Assembly (NCBI GenBank): GCA_946894095.1
Contig: OX335657.1
Span: 620,001-684,000, forward strand
Reading direction: 5' to 3'
DNA from: Incurvaria masculella
Taxonomy: Eukaryota; Arthropoda; Insecta; Lepidoptera; Incurvariidae
Length of the DNA: 64,000 nucleotides
Position 1 is the stretch's first letter. Each line of letters opens with the position of its first letter. The notes below the pieces were generated by a model. That model ran no database searches, was not told the DNA's origin, and saw only the letters and a list, made by a program, of their open reading frames with translations. The position numbers and the translations under genes are program-made. Below, one piece after another: positions 12,266-23,659 of this stretch.

Positions 12266-12740
12266 TCGAGACCGCCCCAGGACTCACACATGCTCAAGAT
12301 AAATGACATTTTTACGATTATTCCATAACATTTAATTCTCAGGAAAATTTAGTATTTTCAATGTCTTTCTATAAATTCTAAATTCAAATATATTTCACAG
12401 CAACCAAAACTATAACAAAAGACAGTGCCTCCATGCTAGATTGGCATAGGCATAATATATCGCGCTGTTCTAAGGCTATGGGATTGATAATAAACAAGAC
12501 ATAACAATTACGCGGCTCAATTTTTTTAATGTTAAGCGTGGCATATGGCGCACGCCAGGACCTCTACCTCAGGACTCTCGGTGAAAATTGTTGTTTATCT
12601 ACCATCAGTATGTTTATTCGTAGGTAGCTATAAGTTAACGTTCTATGGGCGGAAATGCGGAATGAAGCTGTTTCATTTATAAATTCGATCGACTCAGAAT
12701 TAAATCATTACACCTCGCAGCTACGCCTGGGTGCACGCAC

Positions 12741-12860
12741 CTGATTACAGTTCATACACTCTCCCAACGCACATCGTCTCCCACGTTAGCCCACACGAGC
12801 GCGGTGAATTCGACGCGACGCGAGAGTTCGGCTCGCTGTCCACAGAGCACTAACACGACG
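12741..12860 (-). promoter_or_regulatory. GC-rich island with possible donor
   Basis: An isolated GC-rich stretch in the intron between exons 10 and 11 ends, on the minus strand, in CAG followed by GTGCGTGC, a possible donor at 12740. There is no TATA box and only weak initiator candidates. It may be another internal first exon; weak support. Confidence 0.2.
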
Positions 12861-13252
12861 GTGGTGTGCTTGCTTCGCTCTCCAATCTGCTCTGTTTGTC
12901 AACAGACACGAATTTCGCAGCCCGGCCCGTACTTTACGAGCTTCACCCGGCGAGAGTGAAAGGGGAGATTTTTATCTTCTCCGCACCAAGGTTTGGGCCA
13001 ACGAGAAAAAACCTCTTTGCCGTTAAGTTAACAAAATGCAGAAATAAATATTAATATTGAGTTTCGTTCACTGAATCTGATATTTTTTTAAAGACCAAAA
13101 AACTTATTTCAATTTTATTTTCGAAATCTGATTAACAATGCTTCTTCAATATAAAAGTCTGATTGAAATGTTTTTAATGCGCCATATAAAACAATTTACA
13201 ACAGAAAGTAAAGTGCAATAACAACATAAGTGGGGCACAAAGGCGGGCTTAT

Positions 13253-13510
13253 CTTTTTTTTATGCGACCTGACATGGATGGCTAATACCACACATCTACC
13301 GTTTTGACATTAGACCAATACCCCACATTCGCGAAGGAATTAGGTGCCATGCCAGGACCTTCATTTTATGAACACGGTTACATTTAACTGGATGGAATAC
13401 ACGGAAAATTTTTCAATGCCGCTTCGACCATCCTAGGATAGGGTGGATTTGAACCCAGACATCTGGTATGCTGGGCAAGTCCCCACGCCACTAAAATAGG
13501 AACCGCTCTT
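13253..13510 (-). mobile_element. SINE with internal deletion
   Basis: The tail TTTTTTATGCGACCTGACATGG and 3' body are joined directly to the tRNA-like head (GATTTGAACCCAGACATCTGG), skipping the middle of the body. Confidence 0.8.
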
Positions 13511-13689
13511 AATTCAGCAAGTTATTAAAATGCAGAAATAGATATGACTGACTGAACCAGCGGTGGGTCATTTTGAGTGCACCCCATTCCGAGAAACCCG
13601 TCTTATCCTGTGGTCCTTTGTTTCGAAGAGCGCGGATGTCAATCCCATGGTATATGCACCTCTCAATCACAGTTACGAGATTGACTGTG

Positions 13690-13830
13690 AGATTATATTT
13701 CTTTTTTTTTTATTTCATTTATTAAAAATTTTTGGTAGTCAAACTACACTAAGTTTCGCGGATTCGATCAACCTAGTAAAAAAACCCGCAAAGAAACTTC
13801 GCGGGTTTACATAACATATTTTTTCCGTCC
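13690..13830 (-). repeat. LINE 3' end repeat
   Basis: Reverse copy of the TAGTTTGACTACCAAAAATT unit with AACCCGCAAAGAAACTTCGC, a short hairpin. Confidence 0.5.
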
Positions 13831-13860
13831 ACAATTACGAAATACACACTTAGATGTTAA

Positions 13861-14332
13861 GGCGCTAGGACTAGCCAACTACTCGCGCCATACAAATGCA
13901 CTTTTTAACAAATGTAATAATATGTAGTAAAACGCTTCAGCAAATCCAAATAGAACTCCAGACTGATAATGGATTGTTAATATTTTTTTATTCCATCATT
14001 TATTTAAATAATAATAAAAATAAAAAAAGTTGATTTTTCTCATTAGAAATCTGAAAGTCATTCGATTTCTAGATATAAGCAAAAACAGCATATATGCATA
14101 AACAAAAAATTCCATTTGCTTTTAGATTTCTACATTTAGTCAAAAAAGTTCGGAAATGGACACCGTTTCCGCAATGTATTTTGTATAGAAAAAGGAAACA
14201 TACATTAACGAAAATCATTCGATTCCTAGACAAGGAATCATATATTGTAAGGATGACACTTATAATCGTCAGACTTAGTTAGTTTACTTGGGGTGCCTCG
14301 TCTAACTTTGCGATTTGGCTAGTACCAGGCCC
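13861..14332 (+). mobile_element. TTAA MITE, family B
   Basis: 472 bp between TTAA at 13857-13860 and 14333-14336. Closely similar to 3959-4429 over its full length, which defines the element ends well. Confidence 0.87.
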
Positions 14333-14429
14333 TTAATGAAAAATACTACGTGAATTTTTAAACGTGAATATTTTTTTTTGGGTTTGTTTTAGTCTCTCCA
14401 TGGTTCTTAGATCAATGATACATAGGTTG

Positions 14430-14672
14430 AGAACATTGAAACCTATGTTAAACCTATAGGTCCCGTTCCCTACATAATTGGTTATTGTATTAATTAAATG
14501 AATGATGATCGAAGCGGCTATTAAAAGTTGTTCGTGTTTCCTATCCAGTTCAATGTAGCCGTGTACATGTTAAGCGAAGGTGGAAAAAGAAGGAGACATG
14601 GCACCTGATTCCTTTTAGAAAATAGTGTGTTAAGGTTATATCATCATAGTTGGTGCGGTATTTAGCCAATCG
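14430..14672 (+). mobile_element. Degenerate SINE body
   Basis: Plus-oriented and diverged, with the GATCGAAGCGGC and CCAGTTCAATGTAGCCGTG segments still readable. Confidence 0.6.
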
Positions 14673-15154
14673 TGCAGAGCTCCATAGGTTAATTATACGA
14701 GAGAAAATGCCAATTTTATCATATATATTTCAAAGTTGACGGTGACCGCTGTTACATGCTGTATAGTTTTGAAGAACCTAACACTTTTGAATGCATGGTG
14801 ACGGAACTCGCATCGAGCCTCAGACAAAAAGAACTTCATCGGAAAAGTGTTGTCGTCAACGCTCATAAAGCGCGCGAAAGTGTGCGAGCACATCCACCGG
14901 CCCAGAACATTTGAATATGTAGAGGTGAAGATATTCATTAAATTCCGGTATGCGCGCGAAACATTCAACAGTACAGAAATTACATCTGAGAAAGTTCCCA
15001 AATGAAAAGCATGTTTCGTAGGTATTTTTATTGAACATATTAATACCAGCTGTGATGGTAGGCTAACCCGCTTTGAGATGCTTCAGCAATTGGGTCAAAA
15101 ATTCTGGCATCGCTGGTCAATTGATTACTTGTAGAATTTACAGCAGCGCTTTAA

Positions 15155-15660
15155 GGTGGGCCATCCCGCTCAACTCCCCATATACTCGGGGAAAGAAGAT
15201 CACGTCCATATTTCTTGTCAAAAATTCAAAATTTTGCTCAAAATAGCTTTATTTGATCGAACTTAACATCTGATGACCGTTGCCATTGTACAATTGTGTT
15301 TGATTTCTAAGTTATAAGGTCTGAAAGTTCGAAATTTTCGCGTCTTTTGCACAATAACTTTAGAGGTGGATTACTCAACGATACAATCTATACATCTAAA
15401 AAAGATAAGTCATAAGACATGTTGTCTGATCAGGATTGTTTCATGAAAATGCATAATCAATTTAGTTTTTGTTAGATTTTTGACTTTAGGTGGAGGTAAG
15501 GTAATTTGGAAATTAAAATTTTCGTAAATATTACCAAATCAAACACTATGCGCATCGTCTGCTTTGTGGACATGTTGCATCCGCCTCATCACGGAGCCTG
15601 TCTTTTTCTTTGAAACAAAGAAGGTCCGAGAGCGCAATAGCACGGTTTTTAATGAGGTGA
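15155..15660 (-). mobile_element. TTAA MITE, family A, truncated
   Basis: Minus-sense copy starting after TTAA at 15151-15154 with GGTGGGCCATCCCGCTCA. The distal terminus is missing after the CACGG region. Confidence 0.72.
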
Positions 15661-15922
15661 ACGGATCAGACTCACCTACCTAAAATATGAGATCTTGTTC
15701 TAGTTAAGGATGTGAACCTACCACCATTGCGCTGGAGGCGTGGCCGCATCGTTAACTTGTTCCCAGGTGCAGATGGTACCCCTAGATTAGCCGAGGTCCT
15801 GGTGGGCAACAGCTTTGATGGTATTGACCTAAGACACCCGATTCCCGAAGTAATAGGTGCCATGCCGTATTTCCTACCTATGTTTTCAGTTCACTGCTGT
15901 CAGATGCATCACTGCCTCTTAA

Positions 15923-16045
15923 GCGGGTAACAATGAGGTGATCGAGTTCCAAGCAATGGCTCGCGCCTGATTCCTTATTCAAACTGAGAACTATGTTTCT
16001 GATATTTTGCACATTAAATAAATCAACAGCCATTGTATGCACCTT
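15923..16045 (+). repeat. Dispersed repeat next to TTAA
   Basis: AATGAGGTGATCGAGTTCCA and following sequence to GCACATTAAATAAA, preceded by TTAA at 15919-15922. The same unit follows the TTAA of the family D MITE at 60258-60360. Possibly a fifth TTAA-associated element; its right end is not defined. Confidence 0.6.
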
Positions 16046-16829
16046 GATCAACTCATTGTCCTCTTAAGATAAATGTTGGATCGGTCTTCACCGCTAAACC
16101 TACGCGTCAAAACCACCCAATTGCTGCCAGCGCTTTACATCCTTTCAAGGTGACCTACACTCACAGATCGTTTGCAGACTTCATTAACGTCATCCGTACG
16201 GCGATGACTCGACGTGCGACGTGGTCGCGTCTATTATCTATTCTAGGGTAGCGTTATTATACGCCGTGAAGCCAAGAAAAATAGTATTCTATCACCGGCA
16301 TAATCTGCGGTTTGTAACAAGTAGTTGCAACGGTGAAAATAAACTTCTGCAGCGGTACAGGATCTGCAGTTTCTGCGATGCAATTTTGGCCTTGGATTCA
16401 ATAAAACGCCGAAAACTTAAGTCTTTGGCGATGATAAAAGCCAATAGTTTCAGGTGCTTCGAGACAGACACGACATTGTCTTGGAAACCTGCTAGGAGCA
16501 GAAAGGGATCTACCTTGACCGAGAAAATCCGTTTTTGAGGAATCTCACATTCGATCCTAGGTTGCGAAACTACACTATTTTCGACGACCTACTATAGTCC
16601 CAGCACCAGGCATGTCATGTAAATTTACAACCGCAGGTAGGTTACCACCTTTTTTTGACAATCTGGAAACTTTTGGGTTGGTTGCCTTCCCAAAAAGTCT
16701 CTTTCTAACACTGCTAAGTAAGTAATGTCACAGATATCAAGTATTTTTTCATCAACTATTGTTAAAAAAATGCAACCACGTATGAGCAATATTTTGGGTG
16801 AGAATGTTTTTAGGGGAATCTTATTTTAA

Positions 16830-17364
16830 GGCGGCCCAACCCGGCGGGCCTAACTCATTCGCGGGCACGGTACAAAACCGTGCTGTTGCGCTCTGGGACC
16901 TTCTCTGTTTCAAAGAATAAGACAGGCTCCGTGATGAGGAAGATGCAACATGTCCACACAAAAGACAATGTGCATAGTGAATCATTTGGTAAGATTTACG
17001 AAAATTTTAATTTCAAAACGACTTATAGCTAAAACTAAACCGCGACCGCTGTAGTCAAAAATCTAACAAAAACCAAATAGATCTTGATTAAATAAGTTAT
17101 GTCTGATGACTAATCTTTTTACGATGTTCTTACTTTATCATTGCGTAATCCACCTCCAAAGTTATTGTATAAAACGCGCGAAAAATTCGAACTTTCGGAC
17201 CTTATAACTTGGAAACCAAACACAATTTTACAATGCCAATAGTCATCAGACATCTAGTTCGATCGAATAAAGCTATTTTGAGCAAAATTTTGGATCTCTG
17301 ACAAGAAATATGGGCGTGATCTTCTTTCCCCTTTTGTATGAGGAGATGAGCGGGTTGGGCCACC
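16830..17364 (+). mobile_element. TTAA MITE, family A (chain member 1)
   Basis: 535 bp between TTAA at 16826-16829 and 17365-17368. Ends GGCGGCCCAACCCGGCGGG and CGGGTTGGGCCACC. Confidence 0.88.
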
Positions 17365-17368
17365 TTAA

Positions 17369-17909
17369 GGTGGCCCAACCCGGCGGTCCAAACTCATTCG
17401 CGGGCACGGTACAAAACCGTGCTGTTTCGCTCTGGGACCTTCTCTGTTTCAAAGAATAAGACAGGCTCCGTGATGAGGAAGATGCAACATGTCCACAAAA
17501 AGACGATGTGCATAGTGCATGATTTGGTAAGATTTACGAAAAATTTAATTTCAAAACTACTTATAGCTAAAAGTAAACCACGACAGCTGTAGTCAAAAAT
17601 CTAACAAAAACCAAATAGATCATAACTCTTCATTAAATAAGCTATGTCTGATGACTAATCTTTTTATGATGTTCTTACTTTATCATTGCGTAATCCACCT
17701 CCAAAGTTATTGTATAAAACGCGCAAAAAAATCGAACTTTCGGACCTTATAGCTTAGAAACCAAATACAATTTTACAATTCCAATGGTCATCAGACATCT
17801 AGTTCGATCAAATAAAGCTATTTTGAGCAAAATTTTGTATCTCTGACAAGAAATATGGGCGTGATCTTCTTTCCCCTTTTGTATGGGGAGATGAGCGGGT
17901 TGGGCCACC
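17369..17909 (+). mobile_element. TTAA MITE, family A (chain member 2)
   Basis: 541 bp between TTAA at 17365-17368 and 17910-17913. Highly similar to the preceding element in the same orientation, with one shared TTAA between them. Confidence 0.88.
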
Positions 17910-17913
17910 TTAA

Positions 17914-18281
17914 GGTCGGCCCGTAAGCACCTGAAAATTTCGCATCCCATACAAAAGTAGTTTACTAATCATTTGAAAACCAATGTTCCAACTTACTTGA
18001 TATTTGATATCTAATATTAGGCTACAAATATCTGTGTCTGCATGCCTTTGTTTTTTCGGTAAATGTATTCTGGGTCAAACCATAGAGAAAACAAAATTCG
18101 TATGATGATTTTATTTTTGCTTTCATTCCATTCGGTTTGGATTTTTCAAAAAAACAAAAGCATGCAGACACAGATAATTGTTACCTGATATTAGATATTA
18201 AATATCAATTTAATTGGAATAGCGGTTTCCAAATTATTAGTAAACTACGTTTGTATGGGGAGCATAGCTTACGGGCCGTTC
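17914..18281 (+). mobile_element. TTAA MITE, family C (chain member 3)
   Basis: 368 bp between TTAA at 17910-17913 and 18282-18285. Ends GGTCGGCCCGTAAGC and GCTTACGGGCCGTTC. The interior is also palindromic (TCTGTGTCTGCATGC and its complement). An ORF across the right arm is incidental. Confidence 0.85.
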
Positions 18282-18610
18282 TTAAGTGCATTTCATTGGA
18301 TTTTAATAAAATTGAACAAACTAACAAATATATAAATAACATGTTCAGGGACGAAGCGTTTCGTTGAACTGGCTGTTTTATTTAAAATTTTAATTGTAAC
18401 ATCACTCGTTATATACCCATCCCATACAATTTAAACATTCCCCTCAGTTTCAATTGATTTTTAAAATTTTACTTAACGGATCCTCCTTCACTTTATTCTT
18501 CACTTCATTGAACATTATAGAAAGTGTAATAAGTGCGCAGCAATATGAGCACTCCACTTCGGTACGTAGAATGCATGGAAATGCACAGTTATGTATGTTG
18601 AGCGGATTTA

Positions 18611-18648
18611 CTGCATCTGAGCCAAGCGCATACTTGGCTCAGATGCAG
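18611..18648. repeat. Perfect short hairpin
   Basis: CTGCATCTGAGCCAAG, a 6-nt loop CGCATA, then the exact complement: 16 paired bases with no mismatch. Pairing does not extend beyond. No other copy was noticed. Confidence 0.8.
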
Positions 18649-19169
18649 CAAAAAGTGCAATTTTATTTCACTACCGCATCGATATATTCCTAAGCTATTC
18701 GGATTGTTTTCTTTATCGATACGGCATTGTTTGAAGCAATTAAAATATCGGGTGATTGCACATTTCTTCAATTTCATCTGTGAGCCGTGTGTCTTGTTCA
18801 CATAACACTCCAATACCGGAAATTATTCATTTGAAGAGAACACGCCATGGAATGGTAATCAAGCCGTACATCCGCGTCTCTCTGCATTGGTAAGATAATT
18901 CCTGATACTCTTGTTTGTAATGGAGTATACCTCAGAAAACAAAGAATCTCAAAGTAAAGATTATATTTTTACCTAAAGCAATATTATGTAAACAAACATT
19001 TTAGCTGTTTTTAATTTTGCACAGTACCAACCGATTTGCAAATAGCAAGCCATTTCCGATTTAGGGGCCATAATCTCAATTGTCAATACTTCGGCGAGCC
19101 CAATTTATTGAATGTTTGATATGTAATATAAGTCAAGCGGTATCTGTAAATCTAAAAATTTTAGAAGGG

Positions 19170-20530
19170 GGAAGGCACATTTTCCGGATGAATCGACGAA
19201 AATTACAAGGCTTACTAAACGAAGTAGCGAAAAGAAACAAAAACAAAAATCGTTAAGTTAACCATCGTAAAATTACCGTAGCTGGCAATATAGTAAATTG
19301 AGTCATTGAGCCTCAAATCGCCATCTTTAGTTTTTGTTTAATGTTTATGACAATACTATGTAATTTATCTTGTGAGTATTAGTATTGGAGAAACTTCAGA
19401 TGTTACCGCCTATCATATTCCAGTGGATGTGTACCCGTAGCTTCGAAATCTGCCAACGTTCAGCTTAGGATTAAAAAAATGGGCAATCCATCAGACCCGG
19501 TCATCTACGAACCCAACTCATAGTCATTATTTAATTTCTCTGCGAAGTGTTGGAACGCATCTTTACTCTCATTTGATGAGATTTCAATAGCGAAATATAC
19601 TCCTCAACGATGATCAAGATGGTCTTCCTTCACATAGATTTGCTATCGATCAGCTATTCAACGTCTTACATGATATGAGAGACGTGCTCGAAATCAAAGC
19701 GATCGATCCAAGTATGGCCATCGACCTGGATAATCCGAAAGCGTTTGACCGGGTTCGGTACGAGGCACTGCTTTCCAACTGCCCTCCCAAGGCCTTCCAC
19801 CCTGAACACCTTATATTCTGCATGTAGTCTTGGTTGACGGTTATTACTTCAAATCCATGTCAGTGAATTCTGGCGTGCCTCAGGGCGCTGTACTGTGTCC
19901 AACCTTTTTCCTGCTGCAAATGAACTACACAATCTGGGAAATATGGCTTGCTACGCATATGACAGCATAGTGGGAGCCAGATACACAAGTCACCCGACTG
20001 TAAGCTGAGATCGAGCGGAGGATAGAACGCGTTGTTGTAAGACTCTTTTTCACTTTAAAAAAATCGGAAAGGTTCTTCAGAACGAGTTTAGTGCGAGCAA
20101 GACGCATGCGTGTGTATTTAGTGCGAAGCAGGCACAGTTCACGGCATCTCCGACCTATCAGGGTACAACTTTGCGTATTGACGACCACACTTGTTGGTGT
20201 CCACTTGACGCATGGCCTGAAATTTTAACGATATATCGAGAATAAAGACACGCTGAGCTCAAAAAAGCTGACAGCTCTTTGCAGGGTACGTCAGTATTTC
20301 ACGCCGGATCCAAATCTGCTGATCTACATGGCACAGATAAGGTTTGCGTGAAGTATTTTATCAGCTGTACCACTGATGATCTTCGGAGCTGCAAAAAATC
20401 CAGCCCTCTGCCCCCACCATCGCTCAATGCGCAACAGCCGGTGAAAGCACACATTTGATGTCGGCATTCTTAGAATTGGAACAAACTGATCCTGTGAATC
20501 TTTTAGTACGCGAGCGAAGCGTCTCCGTTT
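19170..20530 (+). pseudogene. Jockey-like non-LTR retrotransposon relic
   Basis: Broken reverse transcriptase. Readable pieces: DDQDGLPSHRFAIDQLF (about 19610), KAFDRVRYEALL (about 19740), SGVPQGAVLCPTFFLLQMN (about 19868), a DDHT / LSSKKLTALCRVRQYFTPDP block (about 20170-20310) and AQIRFA. Frame changes and stops throughout. The motifs are those of the jockey clade as I know it. Confidence 0.75.
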
Positions 20531-20944
20531 CAGCTTGAACAAAAATGCTTTCGTATGTCAGGCTGTTCTCCTCTATAGGTCACATTTCACACGATTCTCG
20601 GGAAAATTTGTGAGCAAGTTCGATAATTATATGGTTTCTTTGTCGATTCCGTTTTTGGAAAATTTTCAAAATCTTAAAAAAATATCACAAAACGTCTGTG
20701 ATATTTTTCAAAGGCCTAAAGCAAAGAAAACTTATATTAGCCTAAAGACTTAGGAAAAACTCTTAAGTTTTATTCTGTCTGTCTCCTAAATTGAACTCCT
20801 TTCAAAGGAAGTGAACGCGCACAAAGCAAGGCATACTCGCGACCACGAGGTCTATAGCTCAGAGAGCCACTAGTTAATGGGGTCGGTTAAATGTGGGAAT
20901 GCTGAGCTATTTACCCATAAGTATAACCTGGGTCCTAGCCTAAT

Positions 20945-21200
20945 AGCCTCATCATAGCCTAAAGCTCAATGCCGCTGTCAGCTCAACAAACCCAAGGCAA
21001 CACTTCCTGTCCAACAGAACCGTGGAAATGTGGAACAAGCTGCCAGAAGATGTCGTTCAAGCACCACCCACCACCAATTCTTTTAAAAGCAGGCTTGACA
21101 AACACCTAATAACACTTGACTTAAGTTACCTTAATAACAAAGCACCAGTGAACCCAGAAATGAACACATCAGATTAGGCTGCTCGTTCATCAAATGAATA
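20945..21200 (+). pseudogene. LINE C-terminal fragment (CR1/L2-like)
   Basis: Reads RQHFLSNRTVEMWNKLPEDV, then TTNSFKSRLDKHL, the usual C-terminal end of CR1/L2-like polymerases, followed by a stop near 21177. The following 21200-21450 may be its or another LINE's 3' region. Confidence 0.65.
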
Positions 21201-21970
21201 AATAACTCGAGCATGGTATGAAGAGAAGATGGCCGGCCTGGGGTGGGAAGTGGGTGAGCCACTAAAGCCCGCAACCCTCCTCCCTTAGGGCCCTGGGCAC
21301 GTACGTATCTTTAAAACACGCTTGAAGGAACATTACCTGTCGCAAGAGTGATCTGTTCTCTTTCAACCCCCGCCTGCGGTTGCCATCGTTTTAGCTTTGT
21401 TTGTGTCTTGTGTATCAATATTTAAGTTCATTTCGTTCGCTTCAAGCCACCACTATGCCCTTATATCTAATGGGTGAGGTGAAAGAGATTGCCATAAGGC
21501 AATAACATCACCCATTGGAAAAAGGAAAGTATGCAGTAGGTAGCTAACATTTACAATATGTTTTTGCTATGTATGCTTAAGTAGATATATTTTTATTTCT
21601 CCTTTTTTTCTCTTTTCAGAAATATACTCTGCATTGTATGTTTTACTGTTTTCTGTATACTAACAATGTATAAATGAATATAATATTTATATGAATACTT
21701 ATATATTTAGTGGTTACATATACAATATTTTCTGTACGTGATCGTAGGTTTTTTATTCAGTGCACAAAAAAAACACCTAGGTACTTTGTCAGCTATTTAA
21801 ACACCATATTTTTGAACTCTGTGGCATCTGGTGTTGTGTATTTTTTTGAGTTACTATGCTTGTTTTTGTGTCATTATATGTTAAGATGCTCTAAACAAAT
21901 AAAAAACAAATGTCTTATTCATCCAATGAATGATTATCATCCAATATGTACGTAAGTGTGCGCGACTGAC

Positions 21971-22175
21971 CGAGCCTGGCGCGCAGCGCGGGCTCCTCGA
22001 GCACGGCGGGCGCGGCGGCGGGCGCGGCGGCGGGCGCGGGCGGCGGCGGCGGCGGGGGCGGCGGCGGCGCCTCGTCGCCGCTCGACGCCGACGAGACGCC
22101 CGACGACGGCGTGCCGTCCGCGCACTCCTCCGAGACGGACGCGCGCCGACTGCCGGCGGACGAGAGCTTGCTCGC
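21971..22175 (-). CDS. forked: Forked/espin-like exon 10: polyproline
   Basis: A 205-nt exon (phase 0-1, residues 513-581). The acceptor is CCGCGCAG and the donor GTCAGT. It encodes ASKLSSAGSRRASVSEE, a Ser-rich stretch, a run of nine prolines, Ala/Pro repeats and LEEPALRARL. Proline runs in espins bind profilin and SH3-type partners; that role here is inferred from the family. Extreme GC and simple-sequence coding makes this exon prone to assembly error. Confidence 0.88.
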
Positions 22176-22267
22176 CTGCGCGGACCGGACACGTCACTGC
22201 TGGTACTCGGGACCGCATACGGATTGTGAAGTACGAAGGCCCAAACACCGCTCACCCGAAGGAACTA

Positions 22268-22702
22268 TTGTTAACTAGCTGCGGTACCCGGCTCCGCTCG
22301 GGTTAGTGTCGGCTAAATTATTTCATGGATAAAAAGTAGCCCACATGGCCGGTCCAAAATAGGGTCAACCTGGTCCAGGACAATGTATCCATCTACCAAA
22401 TTTAATCAAGATCGTTCGAGATGAAATAGCATGATTTAATGAGAACCATCCAATAATTCCCATTCCCCCGTCGGACCGCCCGCCCCCGCCCCCGGCCCCG
22501 CTCCCCCTGGTGTGAAGTAGCGCTACCGGCATCGTTTTCGCAGCCCCGTGAAAGTTCGTAAGCCCATGGGCATAATATCTTTATAAATTGTAGCCTATGT
22601 GTTATTCTGATATATAAGCTATATTATTGTAAAGTTTCATTAAAATCCATTCAGTAGTTTTTACGTGAAAGAGTAACAAACATCCATCCATCCATCCATC
22701 CT
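22268..22702 (+). mobile_element. RTE-type LINE 3' end
   Basis: GCGGTACCCGGCTCCGCTCG, GGATAAAAAGTAGCCCACAT, CCATTCAGTAGTTTTTACGT and GTGAAAGAGTAACAAACATC, ending in a (CATC)n run at 22680-22702. Typical 3' end of RTE elements in insects. Interrupted by GC-rich sequence near 22460-22510. Confidence 0.65.
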
Positions 22703-23224
22703 GTTTCGTCCCCGGCGTGGTATGCCCCAACTTCTGGGAGAAAGGACAATAAATAGGAATGTTGCGCGCTCGCGACTTACCTTTGTTGGTGTCTTCTTCC
22801 GTCGGCGTGGGGGCCCCCTGGGGTTGCAGCAGGGTTCAGCACAAGAGTCTTATATTCATACGATTTTATACGAAATCTCGCGGTTTGTTGGGGTCAATGA
22901 CACACCCATTCGTCAACGCTATGTTTTGGCGACTGACAGGTCGCCTGCGCGCGCGTTTGTTGCCAGGATGGGATATCTTGGATGAAGATCGAACACATCC
23001 ATTATTACAAACTTTCCCCTTTATAATATTTATTAGATACCATATCATAGGCCGAATCTTCCACTTATTAGGGCACGACTGCATTGAAACTAATGGAAAA
23101 CACGAACGGTTCTCATACATCCGTCCATCCCCTTTCTACCTTCGCTCAACGCGGAACATGGAGAAAAGGCACATTCCCACAGTCGACATTCCAAAAATGA
23201 GAACCCACCGATCTTCTTGATCCT

Positions 23225-23430
23225 AGGGTCGGAAAATAATGGAATGAACTCCCTTAAGATGTGTTTCCTCCAAAATACAACCTGGGGTCTTTCAAACATG
23301 GTGCGAAGAAGCACCTGGCCGGCCGGCATGGTTTTCGCAGCCCCCCTGTAAGTTCGAAATCCCATGGGCGTCTTCGGGCACCTTAAGGGTCGGCCACCTG
23401 GCGAACGCCATGTGTCGCGCTTATCATAAA
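23225..23430 (+). pseudogene. LINE C-terminal fragment
   Basis: Plus-strand peptide pieces WNELP and WGLS with the CCTGGCCGGCCGGCATGG motif, repeated at 42775-42935. It looks like the C-terminus of a CR1-type polymerase; class uncertain. Confidence 0.5.
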
Positions 23431-23547
23431 AAAATCCAGTTAGGATTAGGTGATCGATTAAACCTGGCTGCAATATCAAGGTACGAAGACATTGGGGTTG
23501 ACTTATTTTCAGAATGTGAATGATTGTGGTAACTGTTGGTGACTTAC

Positions 23548-23659
23548 GAGATGTTGCGCCTTGTGCGAGAGCGCGGCGAGCTTGCTGACGAGCGAGTTGC
23601 GGCGCGGCTGCTCCGCCGTCGCCGTCGCGCCGGACACCTCCTCGTACGCCTTGCTCTGG
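23548..23659 (-). CDS. forked: Forked/espin-like exon 9
   Basis: A 112-nt exon (phase 2-0, residues 475-512). The acceptor is TGTGACAG and the donor GTAAGT. It encodes [13 protein letters not shown], then [19 protein letters not shown], an amphipathic basic stretch. The split codon AG/C gives Ser at the join with the previous exon. A LINE fragment begins about 20 nt upstream of the acceptor. Confidence 0.87.

Larger units (their letters stand above)
11404..21970 (-). other. Intron between exons 10 and 11 (10,567 nt)
   Basis: GTCAGT..CCCCCGCAG. Contains the GC-rich island at 12741, SINEs, the family B MITE, the three-MITE chain and LINE relics. A 78-codon plus-strand frame (11502-11738) and frames at 16221-16538 and 14693-15001 are unrecognised. 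11750-12170, 18300-19170 and 21450-21950 show nothing I can name. Confidence 0.75.
22176..23547 (-). other. Intron between exons 9 and 10 (1,372 nt)
   Basis: GTAAGT..CCGCGCAG. Filled by the RTE-type end (22268-22702), an unassigned GC-richer stretch (22720-23220) and a LINE C-terminal fragment (23225-23430). Confidence 0.8.

Noticed and set aside
21930..22306. Arg/Pro/Ala-rich frames on both strands near 22 kb
   Set aside because: Only the minus frame continuing the neighbouring exons makes sense; the others are products of extreme GC content.
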